This document shows, piece after piece, positions 10,193 to 21,652 of a DNA stretch of 64,000 bases (its first letter is position 1; each line of letters begins with the position of its first letter). The DNA lies in NCBI GenBank assembly GCA_018257865.1, contig JAEUBA010000003.1:496001-560000 (forward strand), in the 5' to 3' direction. Position numbers and translations under genes: made by a program. The stretch is from Stereocaulon alpinum (taxonomy: Eukaryota > Ascomycota > Lecanoromycetes > Lecanorales > Stereocaulaceae). The notes under the pieces were generated by a model. It saw nothing but the letters and a program-made list of their open reading frames with translations. It had not been told where the DNA came from and did not search any database.

Positions 10193-11740
10193 TCACGAGC
10201 CTACTGAGGTGAGAGCTCTAACAACATGCAACGGATGCCCCTTCGCCTCAGGCATTTGTATCACTTCCTCCTCATCCCACATCTCTTCCTCACCCTCACC
10301 ATTCACCCGCTTCCATATTCCTTCCCATAACCCCTTCTTATGCAACATAGCCAACACCATAACAACAGGTAAATGCCACACACTCGCCCAAAACAACCCC
10401 CTCGCACTCCCTTTATGCCCTTCATTCCTCCAAAACCTCCACGCCTCCCTAACCATCCACGCATTGATAACACTACTCGTAACCAAAAACCCCTGATCCG
10501 TAATCTGGAACCACCACAACCCAACACAAATCGGGAAGCAGAGAATCGCATACCGAAGCGCAACACGACCGTTCATGCGACCGTTGGTCCACACTAGCAT
10601 GCGGTATCCTGCATTCTTGTATTCCTCGCGTATAGGCCAGCTCAGTGAGTTGAAATGGGGAAATTGCCATGCGAAAAGCAAGCCTGCGAGAAGCCAGCCG
10701 CCAATGCTTCCTTCGCTGAATAGTAGCTCGCGCCATTCTCCACTTCCTGTTGCGCTCTGGCCAGCGGCTGCTGCCCAGCCCATTAGTGGTGGTATACCGC
10801 CGACCAGCGCCCCAACCCATGTATTTAGGACTGAGATTCGTTTCATGGGCGTGTATACTCCGGCGTATAGGACGATGTTTAGACCTCCCAGGAAAGCTAC
10901 GGTGGGGTTGACGCCGAAGTATAAGCTTCCGACTCCTAGGACTCCGGCCACGCTTGCGAAGATCAGGGCTCCTTTCTTTCCTATGAGACCGCGGACGAGA
11001 GGCCGGTTTCGTGTTCGGCTCATTTGGGCATCGTACTTAGGTTCTAGTAGCATGTTGAGAGCGTTTGCTGAAGCGCAGCATAATGCTGTGCCCGATGTCA
11101 GGAAGACCAGGGTTAATGCTGACAAGGAAGGGGACGTCGTTGTCGTGGGCAGGAGAAGAGCGGGTACGGGATAGAGGGAATATGCTGTTGCCGTTGTAAG
11201 GACGATTAGGAATGAGAGGCGTGGTTTTGAAAGCGAGAGACAAGTGGTGAGTAGCCGGCGCAGGGATGCTGCGGGCATGGTGGAGGATAGAGTAGATAGG
11301 CGGGAAGAGGCATCGAGGGGAAGGGGAACTTCTCCATTTGCTTCGGCTTTTAAGCGTTTCCGTCTGCGGTGAGGAGGTTCGGATGCGTCGTTTGGGACCG
11401 CAGGGAGAGGCTGGCTCTGAGGGATCGGCGGCGGCGTCGTCGTCGTCACTGTTGTTGCATTATTCGATACAGCTACGTCTCTGGAGACTAATCTCTCATA
11501 TGCAAGCCCATAAGTTTCCCACTGTGCCTTCGACACGCCGAGACTTCCATTCGCGGAGAAGTATTCTCTTCGCCAAAGCTTTCCAAGCTTAGGTTTGGAG
11601 GCGACGGCTTCATTGCGTGGTCGCGATGCGCTGAATTGGCGTCGTGGTACACTCTTCTTTGTCATTCGTAGCAGACATCTTAGACAGATTGATTCTGCTT
11701 CGATCACGCTTGGCCTGACGGCCTGGATTCGAAGCAGCAT
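10193..11740 (-). CDS. COX10: Protoheme IX farnesyltransferase, mitochondrial (COX10)
   Basis: Single exon, 515 aa from ATG 11740. COX10 transfers a farnesyl group to heme B to make heme O, the first step of heme A synthesis for cytochrome c oxidase, in the inner mitochondrial membrane. The N-terminus is basic and Arg/Ser-rich, as expected of a targeting sequence. The UbiA-type prenyltransferase core follows with the polyprenyl-binding motif NALNMLLEPKYDAQMSRT (the N..D...D-type Asp/Asn-rich loop), RPLVRGLIGKKGAL, YTPMKRISVLNTWVGALVGG and a second polar loop near FAWQFPHFNSLSW. About eight hydrophobic segments are visible. An in-frame TTG further upstream was rejected as start. The 3' end is strongly G-rich on the coding strand. 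Confidence 0.93.
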   Translation of the reverse strand: MLLRIQAVRPSVIEAESICLRCLLRMTKKSVPRRQFSASRPRNEAVASKPKLGKLWRREYFSANGSLGVSKAQWETYGLAYERLVSRDVAVSNNATTVTTTTPPPIPQSQPLPAVPNDASEPPHRRRKRLKAEANGEVPLPLDASSRLSTLSSTMPAASLRRLLTTCLSLSKPRLSFLIVLTTATAYSLYPVPALLLPTTTTSPSLSALTLVFLTSGTALCCASANALNMLLEPKYDAQMSRTRNRPLVRGLIGKKGALIFASVAGVLGVGSLYFGVNPTVAFLGGLNIVLYAGVYTPMKRISVLNTWVGALVGGIPPLMGWAAAAGQSATGSGEWRELLFSEGSIGGWLLAGLLFAWQFPHFNSLSWPIREEYKNAGYRMLVWTNGRMNGRVALRYAILCFPICVGLWWFQITDQGFLVTSSVINAWMVREAWRFWRNEGHKGSARGLFWASVWHLPVVMVLAMLHKKGLWEGIWKRVNGEGEEEMWDEEEVIQMPEAKGHPLHVVRALTSVGS

Positions 11741-12343
11741 ATCAGCGATCTTGCCTCCATAATGCACTGACGATATATCGCAGCGGCGGGAAAGTCTCAG
11801 AGCTAGTGTAACCAAACGCTAGCAGAATCGTATAATACCACTCACTTCGCAGATTGCTTAGCCTCACTCACGGCACGTTTACGTTCCGCCAGGCATGAGC
11901 TGACTGGCACTCTGCAGATATAGATACTCTAATTTAGACGTTTCCGTAGATGGGACGCCTTATTCACAAGCTTTTGACTCAAAAAAAACGTTTATCCAGG
12001 CATCAACGGCAGACTAACTGTGAGTGTAAGAACATGGTCCAAATGGTAACTTTTACATGAGTTGACACGACCTTCACTCCTGTATTATCTGTACTGACCT
12101 CCAGTGCTTTAACCAACAACTAAGGGTAAGTGGTACAGCTTCTAACAAGGACTCTGAGGACACAGGCTGCTCTGACTTCTACGCTTTCTCGCCTTGGCCT
12201 TCTGACTCCACTATTCTTGCTCCGCACAGATTAGTTGCCTCACGAACGTGCATTATGCTTTTGTTAAGAAGCCTTTGAAACCTCGAAATCAGTGCATGCA
12301 GAGCACTGCACTACGGTTGACTTCTTCCCCACCCAACTTCACA
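11741..12343. promoter_or_regulatory. Divergent intergenic region, COX10 / F-box-like gene
   Basis: About 600 bp between two outward-facing genes. No open frame with recognisable similarity and no repeat seen. Confidence 0.4.
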
Positions 12344-13624
12344 ATGACGGGTCAAGAGCCCACAGATCCATTCGAGAGATTCTATGCAGCCAGGAATCGA
12401 CAAAGTACGGCGGTAAGGAAAGCTCGACGCTCGGGCGAGTTAGCCTGGGATCCTTGGCCTGTTAGAAACACACAGAATGATCTTATACTCGAGGCTGCCA
12501 GAAGACTAGTCTGGCAGCGTAACTCCAAATGCATCAACGTTTGCAAGGATAAGATGATTCTGCTCCCAGTCAGTGGTAGCGTTCCAGGCGTGCAAGGAGG
12601 CTCGGTAGATCGACCGCTCTACAGCATTCGTTCATCAGATTCTCTACCTGTTCGAGTTCACATATGGAAGATTCCTAAGGTCTGCAATTGGAAGGAAAGG
12701 GCAGGATGTTGGAACGAGAAGTATGAAAGGATTATGGTTCGTCGAGGTAGCATATGCGAGCCATTAGCGGTATTCCTCCAATCCTTTGGAGTACTGAGAT
12801 CTGAAGCAATAGAGTGCGACGTCTGCGAACATTACTTGTGTTGACAGGGTGTCAAGCTCACCGACAAGCGGTTGAACAGCTTTCCGAAGCAGCTGAAATC
12901 CTTGATCCCAAAGAGGTGGTTTTCTGCCAACGGCTTCCGATTCTTTGACCTGCCTCCGGAGCTCCGCGAGGCCATCTTGGTGTTCGCATTAAGGTCTACA
13001 GCAGCACCTTTGAAACGACTCCGTCGCATCTGCGCCAATGCAATGGCCGAAGTGACGGTGCCTATCGTGAACCTGGCCTTGGTCAGCAGGCAGCTTTGCG
13101 GAGAAGTAATACCTGTGGTCTGTGCAAATACAATTCTTGTCATACGAACGACTTGCTAATTCACAGATCTTTCCCGAAAGATCACCACGTCGCATAAAGA
13201 TAGTCTTGTACGCTACCTTCGGAGTCTACAGCTTGATTTGACTCCACGTAGTCTACTCCATCTTCTTGGCATTGGTATTGTGGACGATCAAGTGACATTT
13301 CACTACATTCAAGACATTAGCGAAGCTAATGATCTGCTTACCTTGATCTGTGTGAAAGAAAGGATGCTGAAAAAGGTCAGAATCGGAATCCCACAGATTA
13401 ATATGACTCCAACCCGTCGTGCCGTCTGCCAGAAGGCTTTTTGCTCTGCTGTATGGTCAGGTTTAAGGGGATATTCACGGAATATCCCCTGTGTCGAATT
13501 CAGTGGCCACCTCGACGAATCTCAGAAACAGAAATGGTTGGCGCAGCTCGCAAAGGATCGGAAGGATATCATACAAGATACGAGCTTGCTCAATCGGAAA
13601 AAGCAGGTACTGGATATGTCCTAA
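12344..13624 (+). CDS. Hypothetical F-box-like protein
   Basis: Three exons are proposed: 12344-12769, 12848-13121 and 13167-13624, 385 aa. The middle exon has the fungal F-box-like signature FDLPPELREAILVFAL followed by LALVSRQLCGEVIPVVY, typical of the many fungal proteins where an F-box or F-box-like stretch leads into a variable region. The joint V|YLSRK restores the common VIP..Y pattern. The first exon (142 residues) is not familiar, and its donor (GTATTC at 12770) is only the best of several. Intron 2 is 45 bp with a TGCTAAT branch. A possible role is substrate recruitment to SCF ubiquitin ligase, but this is inference from the motif only. Exon 3 contains a perfect 11-bp-arm palindrome at 13466-13490. 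Confidence 0.55.
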
Positions 13625-14269
13625 GTCCTCTTCCGATGTAATTCCATATAGCCGTGTTCAATGATGGGGCAGAAACCAAGGTCGCTCAACAATTGTCGCG
13701 GGCGACTGTCGTTATATCCCATCCAAAAGACGAGCCGAACATGTAATAGCTCGAACATAGTGTGTGAGTGTAAGCCCTTAAGCTGCACTACATCTGTGCC
13801 AGATCACTTGCGTAGCATTTCCAACGTGTGAATCCGCGCACAGGTGCTGATCAAGCGGTACATGGACGACAGGGATGGGAAACGGCCGAAGCAATGGAAC
13901 TCCCCAACAATGAATGGGTGTATTTTCTTCGCTTGCCTCCGTTAGCATCTCCCCAATGTTCCCGCGTTGAGTAGTTGGCCTCTGCTTTTGACCGTCACTG
14001 CTTGGTGCCTTGAGTGCTAGACTAGAAGCGTAGAATTTGGGGTGAGTTAGGATGGCTGGAGGGAGGTATGGATGAAATGTTTACACGAATAATGTAACAG
14101 TACTCAGTATATATCAGAATCTCTTCCACCAATGTGGAACGTTCGGCTCATAACATGTATTGCCAACTGACCAAATGCTTGGTAAAGTCTAAAGACGCAG
14201 AAGTGCTTTCATTGCACGGGGTATCATACTCTAATAATAACGCTGGAATCGCTGATCAAGGCACGTCGC
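13625..14269. other. Intergenic region between convergent 3' ends
   Basis: No gene, repeat or RNA recognised in this 645-bp stretch. Confidence 0.4.
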
Positions 14270-17200
14270 TCATTCTATCCGCGGGCAATGCCTGGCCAGC
14301 ACGCGCACATTGTTCACGAATCCCGTGATCAACTCCTCATATTGATTAGCCTGGCCAGTTCGAGCTAGCAGGCCCTGTCGACGGACTTCATCAGATGAGA
14401 CCTCGACTTCTAGTTCGTGTTCTTTGTCTGTTTTAGACATTGCCTGGATCAAGGATGTCCGATTAGCTTGCTTCGTTCTGGGGGTTACACGTAGATGAAG
14501 GGTATTGCTCACCTCGGCGGGGGTAACCTGCGTTAGATCGATCTGATACGCTAGGTGCTTATAACTCATCCTGTCCTTGTTGCGGTCCGCTCTTTTACCA
14601 TCCCTCCTGTCCACCTCTACAAGGTCTTTCATATCGCCATCGAAGTTCATCTCAACGTTGACACTGACACGCCAATCGAATGCTGTCCTTGGGCTGTAGA
14701 TATCAATGTCGGCGACCCTGGTTTTGATGATTTTGGCAATTTCCTTCCCAGTCTTCTGCTCAGTTGTGACACGCACTTTGGCTTTGTTGATAGAGCGAGG
14801 GTTGAGCTGGAGACCAGATGCTAGAGAGCGAGGGAGTTGAAGAGCACCTGCTTGGGAGAGCTCGTAGAAGGTGTCCGTTTCTTTAGTGTGCTTGTAGTCC
14901 AAGGGTATACGGGGTTTTGACGGCCGCGGTGCTCCTGGTTTGGGAGGTTGCGAGTCGAGAACAGCCTTGTTCAGGAATTGATTTAGGACACGATGCTGAC
15001 CCTAACAATGACACCAATTAACCTATAAACACAGAAAACAGTTGATAATGGACTCACCTCAGTCATAGAGCTTATGAACTTTATCCTCATGCTGGGATCT
15101 AGATGGCTGACCACGCACTCGGTCAAAACAGGTATTTTGATTCGTTCATTGGTGTAAGTGTCCTCCAATCGGCCGAGCTTTGCCTCAATTTCGAGAACAG
15201 CCCCCTGACTAGCAGCTCCTCCAGCTACTCCAACTCCAACATCGTCTCTCACAACTACGTGCTCGAACAACCAGTCCATCATAACCCTGACCAACTCCTC
15301 TGAGGGTATGACGTTGGTGATGCTTGGCTCCCAAGGTCCCGAAGGTCCCGATGGTCCATTGTTCGTGAACGTGGGCTGAGCTACTGGTATGTGGACACCA
15401 TTAGTCTGTGCAATATGACTGTCGGCATTTGTGTTTCCATTCGCTTGGCTAGGGTGCCGTACTGGGGTAGCTCCGTTCGGCATTGATATTGATGGCGGTG
15501 CCTGCTGCCCTGTGCCTCGACGTTGTGTTGACAGCACGAAGAGCTCCGCAGTCCGCTTTTGCCCACGTACAGATTGAGCATAGATAGGTACATCCTGCCA
15601 GCGACTGACTCTGAGAGGCTTCTTCTTGCTTGATTGAGAATTTGTGGAAGCTCTGTATGTCTCTACAGGGGGCTTTTCCACGGAAGGAACCATGTTGTCC
15701 TTCGGCGTCGTTCCAAGGCGAGGCTTCTTTTTTGCGGGCTCAGATATTGCATTTGTACTAATCTCAGTTGCCCCAATGTTTCCCCGTTTCACTGGCTGTT
15801 GGCCACCTGTGTTTGCTGACATATTCCAAGCGGGCACTTCTTTGACTGACCGCGATGTGGTTTCGGTAGGCTCGTTTCGTGTAGTGAAGGACTCTGATTT
15901 GATTGTTGCTGAAGGTTCTGTACTCGAGGAGGGGTTTGAAGTTGGGTCAGAAGTAGTCTGGATCGGTGCGGGAGGAGTCAGGGGCCGATGTTGTACAGGA
16001 GCTTGAGTTGGATAAGCTTTTGATATCAACGGCGCGCGAGCTGATTGGTGAGTAAAATCTGGGGGAGGCTTTTGCAAAGTATGACTAGCTGGGTTTGGCA
16101 GGTTCTGGCTGATTGTCGTTGGCAGTGTATGGTTGATTGGCTTTGGTAATGAAGAATAAAGCTCTTTATCTGAGTCTCTAGTCATGGGATTTGTTGCTTG
16201 TTGTTGATGGGTCGGTCTATCAATTGTCTGATCTGAAGGCTCGGCGTTGAGCAAGCCTTGCACATCTATTGAGGTGATACGAGATGGTGTTCGATTCGAG
16301 ACTGGCCGTTCTGTGTTAATAAGATCTGAGCATTCTGTTTCTGCCTTACGCTTTGCAGGAGTGACATTTCCACTCCATTGAGGAGCTTGATATAGTGGCG
16401 ATTCCAGTGGATCTCTCCATTCTCCACTAGGTAAGCTTGGCAATCTTGTCTTGGGACTAACACTCAGGCTTTTCTCTCGTTCACGAGGCGTCGGGTATCC
16501 GTGTACGCTTGATGGCGAGCGCTGACCTCTGTAATTCTGAGGTGACGGAGCTGTTGCTGGTGAATGAGTTGCCGACTGCGGTTGACCATAGGAGCCTCCA
16601 GATAGATTGCGCTGGCGATCGTGAGTCCCGGGTGACTCTCGAAGAGGGTTGAAGCTCGATCTTCGATAGGATGATGGCGGCCCTAGAGGTGTTCCTGGCT
16701 GGCTCAGATGTTGCGGGCCGGACGTAGACTGTGAGAGATTTCGTGTTTGGGTGCCGGGTGGTTGTGGCGATTCTCGAAAGAAAGCTGGAGGATGTTGTGC
16801 CGAGCCGGGGGTTGGGATTGAGTGAGAGGACGTCGGACGGGGAAAGTTAGAGTAGGCTCCAGCACTACCTGGACTGCTCGAGGTGGGAGTCTGACTGAGA
16901 GGTGTGGAATGACCAAAGGAGCGATTACCAGCAGCTGCGGAAGCTGAATGGCCATCACGTTGCACATACTGGGGAGCTGGATGGCCGCGGCTAGGGCTCT
17001 GACTCAGCGGTTGAACATGTGGATACGGCCCACTACTTAAGCCGGTAGAGAGTGTATGCTGATACGGCGACTGTGCATTACTGTGCGAAGGCCCAGTGGG
17101 GAAATGAAAGCCATTCTGTGCTGGTGTTTGCAAAGGAGCGGGTTGCGGAGGTTTATTCTCTCGGCGATTGTCGTGGAGGGGCGATTGAGCTTCGTAGGTC

Positions 17201-17310
17201 GTCGGGAGCCTGGTTGGACTGGGGCGATACTCTTGCCTTACCAGGTTTGGTATTGAAGATTTCCTTGGAGGAGGTGTATCTTCCGAATCGATTATGGACC
17301 TGATATCCAT
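14270..17310 (-). CDS. CET1: mRNA-capping enzyme subunit beta, RNA 5'-triphosphatase (CET1/CTL1 family)
   Basis: Two exons (17310-15058, 15001-14270; 56-bp intron 15002-15057) give 994 aa. The enzyme removes the gamma phosphate from nascent mRNA 5' ends, the first step of cap formation, in the nucleus. The C-terminal 300 residues form the triphosphate-tunnel fold: EIEAKLGRL (first metal-binding glutamate strand), MRIKFISSMTE|GQHRVLNQFLN across the exon joint, DYKHTKETDTFYE, TRVADIDIYSPRTAFDWRVSVNVE, and KEHELEVEV (last glutamate strand). The first 650 residues are low complexity, rich in Pro, Ser, Thr and Gln, and probably disordered. Such long tails are usual in filamentous fungi. The gene diverges from RPN2. 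Confidence 0.9.
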
Positions 17311-18118
17311 GGCAACCTTGACAGTCTACTACCCCTCTCTTTTGTTCGCCTACTGGCTCAGCTCCTTCCACTCCGACTATCCCGTACCAAGCTACAGCAG
17401 ATCCGTCTCTTGATAATGCTGTATTCACCGTCCTGGGCACTCGACCTTGTCTGTATCAGCATCCAACAGCGGCCTTTTAGATTGGGTGGCCGGTTCTTCT
17501 GTTAATACACCTTGCAGCTGTCAAAAACGTTCCGACTCGTAGAGCAGGCCTATGAGAGATCCCGAACGAAGCCTGATACAGGTGTCGCTTGAAGATGTTC
17601 TCGTCAAGGAATAGATGTTCTCCCTACTCAATTCATTTCTGGGAGGTCTCGTGTAGGCTTCGCGCCCAGCGATTGAGATGCTTGTAGAAGATCTCGTTAA
17701 GGTCAACAGTATAGGAATAGGCGTCAGAAAGACTTCAGTCATCGGCTTCTTCGTCCATATATTAGATGCAGCTGTCTACATCAACATGGTGTCTGTTTCC
17801 GATTTCTCTTTGCACGTTGCTTCCGAGAACGGACTAGTTTAGGGATACCTTGGCGCCAAGAGTAGAGCTGGCGCGAGGGTGAGCTGCCTGCAACACCTGA
17901 CGGTAGTTTCATCACGTCTCTCCTATCGTCGGCGTGTTTTTTCTACCGGTCTAATACAGCTCCGCTCGGCACAACTTCTGCCATCACCGCTCCTATCTTG
18001 ACATTTCCTGCCGACAGACCAACGACAACCGCCGAGGTGCTACTCTCACCAATCGACTGCAATCTCTTACCTCTGTATGCACGTTTGCCAATAATCCCCG
18101 CCACTTTCTACATTCACA
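17311..18118. promoter_or_regulatory. Divergent promoter, CET1 / RPN2
   Basis: 808 bp separate the two outward-facing ATGs. The RPN2-proximal 150 bp are pyrimidine-rich (for example around 18000-18115), as often upstream of highly expressed fungal genes. I did not identify a proteasome-gene control element. Confidence 0.45.
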
Positions 18119-21100
18119 ATGGTGGGCTTGACCTCAGCCGCAGGACTCGTCGGCTTCTTATCAGAACCTGATGCCGAGCTTCAAATCTTCGCCCTGAGGA
18201 CACTGAACGAGGAGATTGACTCACTATGGCCGGAGGTTGTTGGATCTGTTGGAGAGATCGAGGCGCTGTATGAAGATCCACAATTTCCAGAGCGCGAGCT
18301 CGCCGCTCTAGTAGCAGCCAAAGTCTACTACAACCTCCAAGAATATGATGAGAGTATGGGCTTTGCCATCGCCGCCGGGAAGTTGTTCGACATAGATCAT
18401 GAAGGCGAGTTCGAGGACACTATCATCTCGAAATGCGTGGATACCTATATTCTCCATTCTGATGCGGCACCTCCAAGTGATGCAAACCAACCGCCAGCTC
18501 AACTTAACACAGCCTTCCCTTCAACAACGAATGGCGCTTCAAGTACATCCGCCAGCCTTGCATCTCCTACGATGCCGTTCTCTCAAGCTATACTACCATC
18601 GAAGTCGCTTCTCTCCCGTCAAGACAGCTCTACTACCTTCGACCCGGAACTACGAGGAGGCAATGCCCCTGTTCCCAGCGATCTTCGACCCAACATCCAG
18701 GGACCGTTGCAGAAGATTATCGACCAGCTGTTTGAGCGATGCTTCCGAGAAAAGCGGTATCGGCAAGTCGTTGGTATCGCTGTGGAGGCTCGCAAATTCG
18801 ATGTTATTCGAAGAGCTATCCTAAGAGCGAGCGAAGATGAGAGGGCAGAGAACAGGCCAAGGAACAATGGTATGGGGCAAGCGGAGGAATTGCTGGAATA
18901 TCTCTTGGGAATATGCATGGACGTAGTTCAGGAGCGCGGATTGCGGCAGGAGCTTCTACGACTCATCCTAGGCCTTCTGCGCGATGTTCCATCGCCCGAC
19001 GTTTTTTCCATTGCAAAGTGCATTGTGTACTTGAACGAGGACTCCATGGCTTCCAAACTTTTAGCCGATCTAGTTGTGACAGGCGGTCCGCGCCGACTCG
19101 CTGAAGCTTACCAGATCGCCTTCGACCTGTTTGACAACAGTTCCCAAGAGTTCCTCAAGAAAGTCAGAGAAGGCCTCCCGGAGGATTTTGAACCCTCGAC
19201 TTCGCAGCCAACGGACAATGCAGATACAATGGACGAAGGCAAGGCTGATGAAGCTCAAGAGACGGACAGACTAATACCTGAATCGAATGGCAAAACAGAA
19301 GCGCCATTTTCATCAATTGACAGTGCCCCGGAGACGCGGGATCCCATCGCCCCGGGGGCGAAGAAGGCATTTGATTCGATTCGGGACATTCTCTCAGGGA
19401 CCAAGTCAATCCAACTTAACCTAGAGTTTTTATACCGAAATAACCATGCCGACGTTGCGATACTCAACAAGCTTAAAGATAGCTTAGAAGCCCGAAATTC
19501 AATATTCCACACCGCTGTTACCTTGTCGTGTGGATTCATGAACGCTGGCACCATGAATGCCAACTTCTTCCGAGACAACCTAGACTGGCTTGGAAAAGCA
19601 GTCAACTGGTCGAAGTTCACCGCAACGGCTGCCCTTGGAGTCATACACCGTGGTGACCTTGGCAATGGGCAGACGCTCTTAAAGCCATACCTGCCGAAAG
19701 ATACGGTTGAAGGCGCAAACACAGGCTCGGTCTATAGCCAAGGAGGTTCGCTGTATGCTATGGGGCTCATCTATGCTAATCATGAGACCTTTGCGCTAGA
19801 GCTTATACGCGATCACTTTAAGAAAGCTACAGAGGAAGTCGTGCAGCATGGAGGTGCTCTTGGTCTCGGAGTTGCTGGCATGGCGACCGGTGATGAGGGT
19901 ATTTACGAAGACCTCAAAGGCGTTCTGTACACCGATTCGGCTCTCAACGGCGAAGCAGTAGGCATTGCGATGGGTTTGATTATGCTGGGGACTGGAAACA
20001 TTAAGGCACTCGAAGACATGATTCAGTATGCACATGACACACAGCATGAGAAGATTGTCCGAGGTCTTGGTCTTGGTATGGCTTTGATCATGTACGGCCG
20101 ACAGGAAGGAGCGGATGAGCTAGTGAACGGACTTCTCGAGGACCCGGACCCAATATTGCGGTATGGAGGAATACAAACGCTTGCGCTTGCATATTGTGGT
20201 ACCGGTAGCAACAAGGCTGTTCGTAAGCTTCTGCACGTAGCTGTCAGCGATGTCAGCGACGATGTGCGACGCTACGCCGTGATGAGTCTGGGCTTCATCC
20301 TCTTCAGGAAACCAAAGAGCGTGCCACGTATGGTTGAGCTTTTATCAGAGTCTTACAATCCACATGTCCGATATGGTGCGGCAATGGCTCTCGGCATCTC
20401 TTGTGCAGGGACTGGCCTTGACGAAGCTATTGACCTATTGGAGCCCATGATCAAGGACCCCACGGACTTCGTGCGCCAGGGAGCGTTGATTGCACTCTCC
20501 ATGATCATGGTCCAGCAGAACGAGGCAATGAACCCCAAAGTTGGAACCATTCGGAAGACACTAACAAAAGCAATCGGTGACCGACATGAGGACGCAATGA
20601 CAAAGTTTGGCAGCGCCATTTCCTTGGGCATCATCGATGCTGGCGGTCGTAACTGCACAATCAGCCTTCAGACTCAAACTGGAAACTTGAACATGGCTGG
20701 CATTGTTGGGATGGCCGTCTTCACCCAGTACTGGTACTGGTTCCCACTGACACACTTCCTTTCTCTCAGCTTTACCCCGACATCTGTGATAGGTCTAGAC
20801 CAGGATCTTGAAGTACCAAACTTCAAATTCTACAGTGCCACTAGACCAAGCCTGTTCGACTACCCGCCAGAACAAGAAACTAAGACAGAAGATGCTCCGG
20901 AGAAGGTCAAGACTGCTGTGCTCTCTACTACTGCTCAAGCAAAGCGGCGAGCCCAGAAGAAGGAGAGACAACAGAGACATGAGAGCATGGACATCGACCA
21001 GACCCCAACCGCTACCAAGCCTGGTGACACCGGGGACAAGATGGACACTGATGGGCCTGCTGTTAAGTCAGAGGGAGACAAGGAAAACGAGAAGCCAGAT

Positions 21101-21550
21101 GAAGACAAGAAAGATGGAGAGGAAGCTAAGGAAGGCGATAAGTCAGAGACACTCAAGAAAAAGATGGAGAGGGAGAAAGTTGGCTACAACCTGGACAACA
21201 TGTCTCGAGTCCTTCCTGCACAGCTCAAATTTGTGAGCTTCCATGGGCGGTACGAGCCAGTCAAAAAGCCTACGGGGGGTGTTATTCTCCTGCACGATAC
21301 AACCCCTGACGAGCCAAAGAGTCTCCTCGAGATGAAGAAAGCTAAGAAGCCAACTCAGGCTGCTGCTGCACCGGAAACCTTGCAAGATAGGGTTGATAAT
21401 GCTATGGCTCAAGGCCAGGCTACGCGGGATGGAGCAGCGGAGGCCGCAGGAGTCTTGACTGCGATCGACGAGGGCGGAGAGGGAGATGAGGATGCGGAGG
21501 TGCCGCATGAATTCGAATACCATTCCGACGAAGAGCATGGCGATGACTAA
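18119..21550 (+). CDS. RPN2: 26S proteasome regulatory subunit RPN2
   Basis: Single exon, 1143 aa. RPN2 (human PSMD1) is the large scaffold of the 19S base and binds RPN13 and RPN1-side partners. The N-terminal helical domain begins LTSAAGLVGFL.EPDAELQ. The proteasome/cyclosome repeats run from about residue 440 to 860 with the GxxxALGLIxxG rhythm (for example GALGLGVAGMATGDEGIYEDL, YGAAMALGISCAGTG). The near-invariant block GMAVFTQYWYWFPLTHFLSL follows. The C-terminal part holds a Lys/Glu-rich KEKE-like stretch (around residues 965-1020), which explains a length greater than the about 950 aa of yeast and human, and then the conserved block preceding the RPN13-binding tail. ATG 18119 has a strong context (ACAATGG). 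Confidence 0.96.
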   Translation: MVGLTSAAGLVGFLSEPDAELQIFALRTLNEEIDSLWPEVVGSVGEIEALYEDPQFPERELAALVAAKVYYNLQEYDESMGFAIAAGKLFDIDHEGEFEDTIISKCVDTYILHSDAAPPSDANQPPAQLNTAFPSTTNGASSTSASLASPTMPFSQAILPSKSLLSRQDSSTTFDPELRGGNAPVPSDLRPNIQGPLQKIIDQLFERCFREKRYRQVVGIAVEARKFDVIRRAILRASEDERAENRPRNNGMGQAEELLEYLLGICMDVVQERGLRQELLRLILGLLRDVPSPDVFSIAKCIVYLNEDSMASKLLADLVVTGGPRRLAEAYQIAFDLFDNSSQEFLKKVREGLPEDFEPSTSQPTDNADTMDEGKADEAQETDRLIPESNGKTEAPFSSIDSAPETRDPIAPGAKKAFDSIRDILSGTKSIQLNLEFLYRNNHADVAILNKLKDSLEARNSIFHTAVTLSCGFMNAGTMNANFFRDNLDWLGKAVNWSKFTATAALGVIHRGDLGNGQTLLKPYLPKDTVEGANTGSVYSQGGSLYAMGLIYANHETFALELIRDHFKKATEEVVQHGGALGLGVAGMATGDEGIYEDLKGVLYTDSALNGEAVGIAMGLIMLGTGNIKALEDMIQYAHDTQHEKIVRGLGLGMALIMYGRQEGADELVNGLLEDPDPILRYGGIQTLALAYCGTGSNKAVRKLLHVAVSDVSDDVRRYAVMSLGFILFRKPKSVPRMVELLSESYNPHVRYGAAMALGISCAGTGLDEAIDLLEPMIKDPTDFVRQGALIALSMIMVQQNEAMNPKVGTIRKTLTKAIGDRHEDAMTKFGSAISLGIIDAGGRNCTISLQTQTGNLNMAGIVGMAVFTQYWYWFPLTHFLSLSFTPTSVIGLDQDLEVPNFKFYSATRPSLFDYPPEQETKTEDAPEKVKTAVLSTTAQAKRRAQKKERQQRHESMDIDQTPTATKPGDTGDKMDTDGPAVKSEGDKENEKPDEDKKDGEEAKEGDKSETLKKKMEREKVGYNLDNMSRVLPAQLKFVSFHGRYEPVKKPTGGVILLHDTTPDEPKSLLEMKKAKKPTQAAAAPETLQDRVDNAMAQGQATRDGAAEAAGVLTAIDEGGEGDEDAEVPHEFEYHSDEEHGDD

Positions 21551-21652
21551 GAAGCGCTCTTGACTGCCATCTCACTGTCTTAACATCATCTTTTAATCAT
21601 GGTAAATGGGGAAGAGGATGCATAGGCTGGGCTGGTTTGCCGGGCTTCTAGA

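Noticed and set aside
14555..16006. Plus-strand frames inside the CET1 gene
   Set aside because: They overlap conserved triphosphatase coding sequence on the other strand and have no start or splice context.
18300..21540. Several long antisense frames inside RPN2
   Set aside because: They are complementary shadows of a highly conserved coding sequence.
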